From: Ramicandelaber brevisporus | Lineage: Eukaryota > Kickxellomycota > Ramicandelaberales > Ramicandelaberaceae | Reading direction: 5' to 3' | Length of the DNA stretch: 13,393 nt | Assembly (NCBI GenBank): GCA_025201865.1 | Contig: MU602802.1 | Location: 28,461-41,853, forward strand | Shown: one piece after another, positions 11,043-13,393 of the stretch | How the letters are laid out: each line of letters opens with the position of its first letter | Position numbering within the stretch: position 1 is the first letter of the stretch | Program-made: the position numbers and the translations under genes | The notes under the pieces: generated by a model | What the model saw: the letters and a program-made list of their open reading frames with translations, nothing else | What the model was told of the DNA's origin: nothing | Databases searched by the model: none

Positions 11043-13393
11043 ATGCCGAAGCCAACTCGCAAGCAAAAGGAAAAGGCACAGGACTTTAAGAAAGTCAAGC
11101 TCAAGCTCGGCCGCAAGGTCGCCAAAGCTGACAACTACACCGACACGTCCTTCAAATCTCGCAGCATTGCTCTGCCTTCGCAATCTATCACAGCGGACAA
11201 GTCAGGCGAGCTCACCAACTCTCGCAATCTCACGTTACGCGACCTGTTGACTCAGCTCAGACATTACAATGGAACGGTTCGTAAGGAGGCTCTGATTGGA
11301 CTCAAGGATTTGATGCAGCGAGATGTATATGGAAGTGTGCTGAGGACTCAGCTGGGTGGACTGATTGAAGGATTGGTGAAGTGTATATTGGATGATGAGA
11401 GAGATGTTAGGAAACAAGTGGTTACTTTCTTTGAAGAATATTTGACACCGCCATCAAGAGAAGAGTTGATTAGAATGCGTGCTGCCAATTATAGTGACGA
11501 TGAGGATAGTGATGGCGAAGATGAAGGTGATATGGATGACAATGAAGAAGAAGGAGATGAAGACGAGGGATACACAATCAGTTCAGCTGATTTGATGCCG
11601 TTTGCACCGCTGATTTTTGCACATGCATCGCTGGCAATGACGCATATTGTTGAGGCTGTGCGGGCCACTGGACTGCAAATGATCGACTATTTACTTAGAG
11701 TTGCACCGCAGATTGCAGTGGCAAACGAGGAGCGACTATTGGCAAACTACATGTCACTCTTCCAAACTGACACTAAAGTAGCATCATCTTCGCCAGCTCC
11801 TGGAATGACTGGATCAACAGCGAGTGGCTCATCTGGACACTCGACGCCATCTGCCGGTGGCACTGGTCACATCCGAACTCATCTGTGGTCACAAACATCG
11901 CGTGTTGAGACTCTCAGAAGTCTGCATCGATTCTTGGCGGTGGTGGTTAGTTCTGACTTGGGTCGAGCAAGTGGCAGTGGTTCACTGGATTCTCGGCTCG
12001 CATTCATTTCGACCTCACTTGGTCAGCGCTCTCCGGCTCATGGTGTGGTAGAGTGGCCAGAGGATGGTACGCAGTTGTTCCGCCACAGCTCGGCACTTTT
12101 GGGATCAGCTGCACTCATCTCAAACGATGCATCTGGCTACAACGATGAAGAGGATACTGAGGTGACAGCATCTGTAGCATCTCCATTTGACCATTTGGGA
12201 CTGTTTAGCGATCAAACTGGTCCTTCTGCAGCATCATCTGCACTAATGAATCCAGCCGAGCGTCGCAGTAATCACAGTCGACAAATTCTGTCTGATTTGC
12301 AGCCATTCCTTCTTGCGACTTGGCTCGAGGCTGCCCCGCTAGTCTTTGGAGCAGCAGCGTCTGTGGTTCGCGAAGGTCCACTGCTCGATACTGCACTGCT
12401 GGTTCTGCGTGTTATGGGTGCACTCACTTCGAACAATGTTAGCAGTAATCCTGAATTCAATCGCAATCAGCTTCAATCGATTATTCCACTGTGCCAGCAA
12501 TTGATGGTCTATTTCCCATTTGGATACACAGCTTATGAGACCAGCTCAGCAAAGGCTGGTGAAATGTTGGCAGAAATGAACACAATTGCCTGTAGAATTA
12601 TTGTGGAAGTTACATCCAACTGCTCGAATGCAACTGCTGAAGGTGCAAAATTGGTAATCTGGAGAGAGCGTGCTAATGACTTCATATTGAGTGCTTTGGG
12701 CCATACCAGTGAAGGCAACAATAGTGCAATGCATTTAAAATCAGATCAATTGGTGCATATTGCATCAGTGTGCTGGACGCTAATGACTGCGGCTCAATCA
12801 CAAATTGATGACATCTCAAAGGCAACAGCAGCTGAACTGGCAGCTATGCATAGTGCAGCTGCATCATCCAAAGCAGATTCTACACGCAATGGCGGTGGTG
12901 GTGGTGGTGACGGTGATGAAGATGATGATTCAATTGGTGGTGGTGGTGGTGGTGGTGGTCAATCGTCATTCCATCTTTTACTTAGTGCAAAATCTAAAAA
13001 GAAGAAGGGCTCAAAGCAACAGCAGCAACAGAATAACAATCAAGCATCAGCAAATCAGCCACTGACTGCAGCCCAGGTGAGCCGTGACATGATTGCAAAG
13101 CACCGCAGGATTCAAGAAACAATGTTCAGTGCATTGCTTGGCTACACATCTCGCTGTTCATCATTGTCTGCATCAAAGTGCTTGAGTATTGCCATTGTTC
13201 AGAGAATGCTGATGATATTTGCTCAGAATTCGCGCACGGGCAATGGCATTGATGTCATTTCACATGCATCGCAGACAACTCTAATGGCAATGAGAGCGTG
13301 GCTGTTGACATTGCCAAAGCTACTGTGGGAAATTAAGAATAAAGCACCAGAGACTACTGGAGTAATCTTGAGATTGCTGACACAGTTGGCACG
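11043..13393 (+). CDS. IPI1: Pre-60S assembly factor Ipi1/TEX10 (3' end missing)
   Basis: The frame is open from ATG 11043 to the window end: 783 codons plus two bases, with no stop and no sign of an intron. The start MPKPTRKQKEKAQDFKKVKL is the hallmark Ipi1/TEX10 N-terminus (KxxDFKKVKLKxGxK), followed by TSFKSRSIALP (36-46) and NLTLRDLLTQLRHYNG (about 62-77), where a HEAT-like helical repeat begins. The Ipi1 N-terminal domain continues after an acidic insertion (about 147-178) with FAPLIFAHASLAMTHI (187-202). Ipi1 joins Rix1/PELP1 and Ipi3/WDR18 in the nucleolar/nucleoplasmic Rix1 complex, which supports ITS2 processing and Rea1/Midasin remodelling of pre-60S particles. At over 783 residues this is the long, TEX10-like form (human TEX10 about 930) rather than the short yeast form (about 330). 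A disordered Gly/Asp/Lys/Gln segment (about 610-670) interrupts the helical C-terminal part, which resumes with AWLLTLPKLLWEI near the end. Confidence 0.9.
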   Translation, partial: MPKPTRKQKEKAQDFKKVKLKLGRKVAKADNYTDTSFKSRSIALPSQSITADKSGELTNSRNLTLRDLLTQLRHYNGTVRKEALIGLKDLMQRDVYGSVLRTQLGGLIEGLVKCILDDERDVRKQVVTFFEEYLTPPSREELIRMRAANYSDDEDSDGEDEGDMDDNEEEGDEDEGYTISSADLMPFAPLIFAHASLAMTHIVEAVRATGLQMIDYLLRVAPQIAVANEERLLANYMSLFQTDTKVASSSPAPGMTGSTASGSSGHSTPSAGGTGHIRTHLWSQTSRVETLRSLHRFLAVVVSSDLGRASGSGSLDSRLAFISTSLGQRSPAHGVVEWPEDGTQLFRHSSALLGSAALISNDASGYNDEEDTEVTASVASPFDHLGLFSDQTGPSAASSALMNPAERRSNHSRQILSDLQPFLLATWLEAAPLVFGAAASVVREGPLLDTALLVLRVMGALTSNNVSSNPEFNRNQLQSIIPLCQQLMVYFPFGYTAYETSSAKAGEMLAEMNTIACRIIVEVTSNCSNATAEGAKLVIWRERANDFILSALGHTSEGNNSAMHLKSDQLVHIASVCWTLMTAAQSQIDDISKATAAELAAMHSAAASSKADSTRNGGGGGGDGDEDDDSIGGGGGGGGQSSFHLLLSAKSKKKKGSKQQQQQNNNQASANQPLTAAQVSRDMIAKHRRIQETMFSALLGYTSRCSSLSASKCLSIAIVQRMLMIFAQNSRTGNGIDVISHASQTTLMAMRAWLLTLPKLLWEIKNKAPETTGVILRLLTQLA
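12891..12959 (+). repeat. GGT triplet runs encoding poly-glycine
   Basis: Six glycine codons (12891-12908), then an Asp/Glu-rich linker, then eight GGT codons (12936-12959) lie within IPI1 at residues 617-639. Almost all are the identical codon GGT, as expected from slippage expansion. The segment is a flexible linker before a Lys-rich and Gln/Asn-rich stretch. Confidence 0.75.

Noticed and set aside
10662-11250. Short + strand ORFs across the IPI1 leader
   Set aside because: They run through purine and pyrimidine simple sequence and overlap the real IPI1 start in another frame.
1-13393. Search for tRNA, rRNA, mobile elements or a novel multi-gene system
   Set aside because: No cloverleaf-like segment, rRNA motif, transposase, reverse transcriptase, long terminal or inverted repeat was recognised. 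The genes serve separate housekeeping processes.

Overview
The window looks like nuclear DNA of an intron-poor, gene-dense eukaryote. Its three recognisable genes are eukaryote-specific: SPT6, a CLPTM1-family protein and IPI1/TEX10. Each reads as one uninterrupted frame, including 5.7 kb for SPT6, and all three standard stop codons are used. An F-box/LRR protein, pyrimidine-rich tracts before start codons, and many Gln/Asn/Asp homopolymers suggest an early-diverging fungus, perhaps of the Kickxellomycotina/Zoopagomycota type. That placement is inference from style only and could be wrong.

Layout. (1) Bases 1-146 hold the 3' end of a small cysteine-rich protein gene on the + strand. (2) It converges on an F-box/LRR-like gene (350-1924, minus strand). 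(3) A 772-bp divergent intergenic region (1925-2696) contains paired short inverted repeats, an 11-bp direct repeat, two abutting small same-frame ORFs and two pyrimidine tracts. (4) SPT6 (2697-8411, +) encodes a 1904-residue histone chaperone/elongation factor with unusually large low-complexity insertions. (5) A 114-bp convergent gap separates it from a CLPTM1-family gene (8526-10484, minus). (6) A 558-bp divergent region (10485-11042) carries two ACACGTA boxes 14 bp apart, a CCAAT box and a pyrimidine tract. (7) IPI1/TEX10 (11043 to the window end, +, incomplete) encodes a Rix1-complex ribosome-assembly factor.

The five genes strictly alternate in strand, so every promoter region is shared between divergent genes and every 3' region between convergent ones. 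The products act in separate housekeeping processes: transcription elongation, ER membrane function, 60S ribosome assembly and probably ubiquitin-ligase substrate choice. I see no operon-like logic, mobile element, CRISPR array, tRNA or rRNA. I found no convincing new multi-gene system. The best leads are regulatory geometry in the two divergent regions, a low-complexity insertion inside the SPT6 SH2 fold, a Tex-motif substitution in SPT6, and a possible unannotated small gene at 2091-2291.
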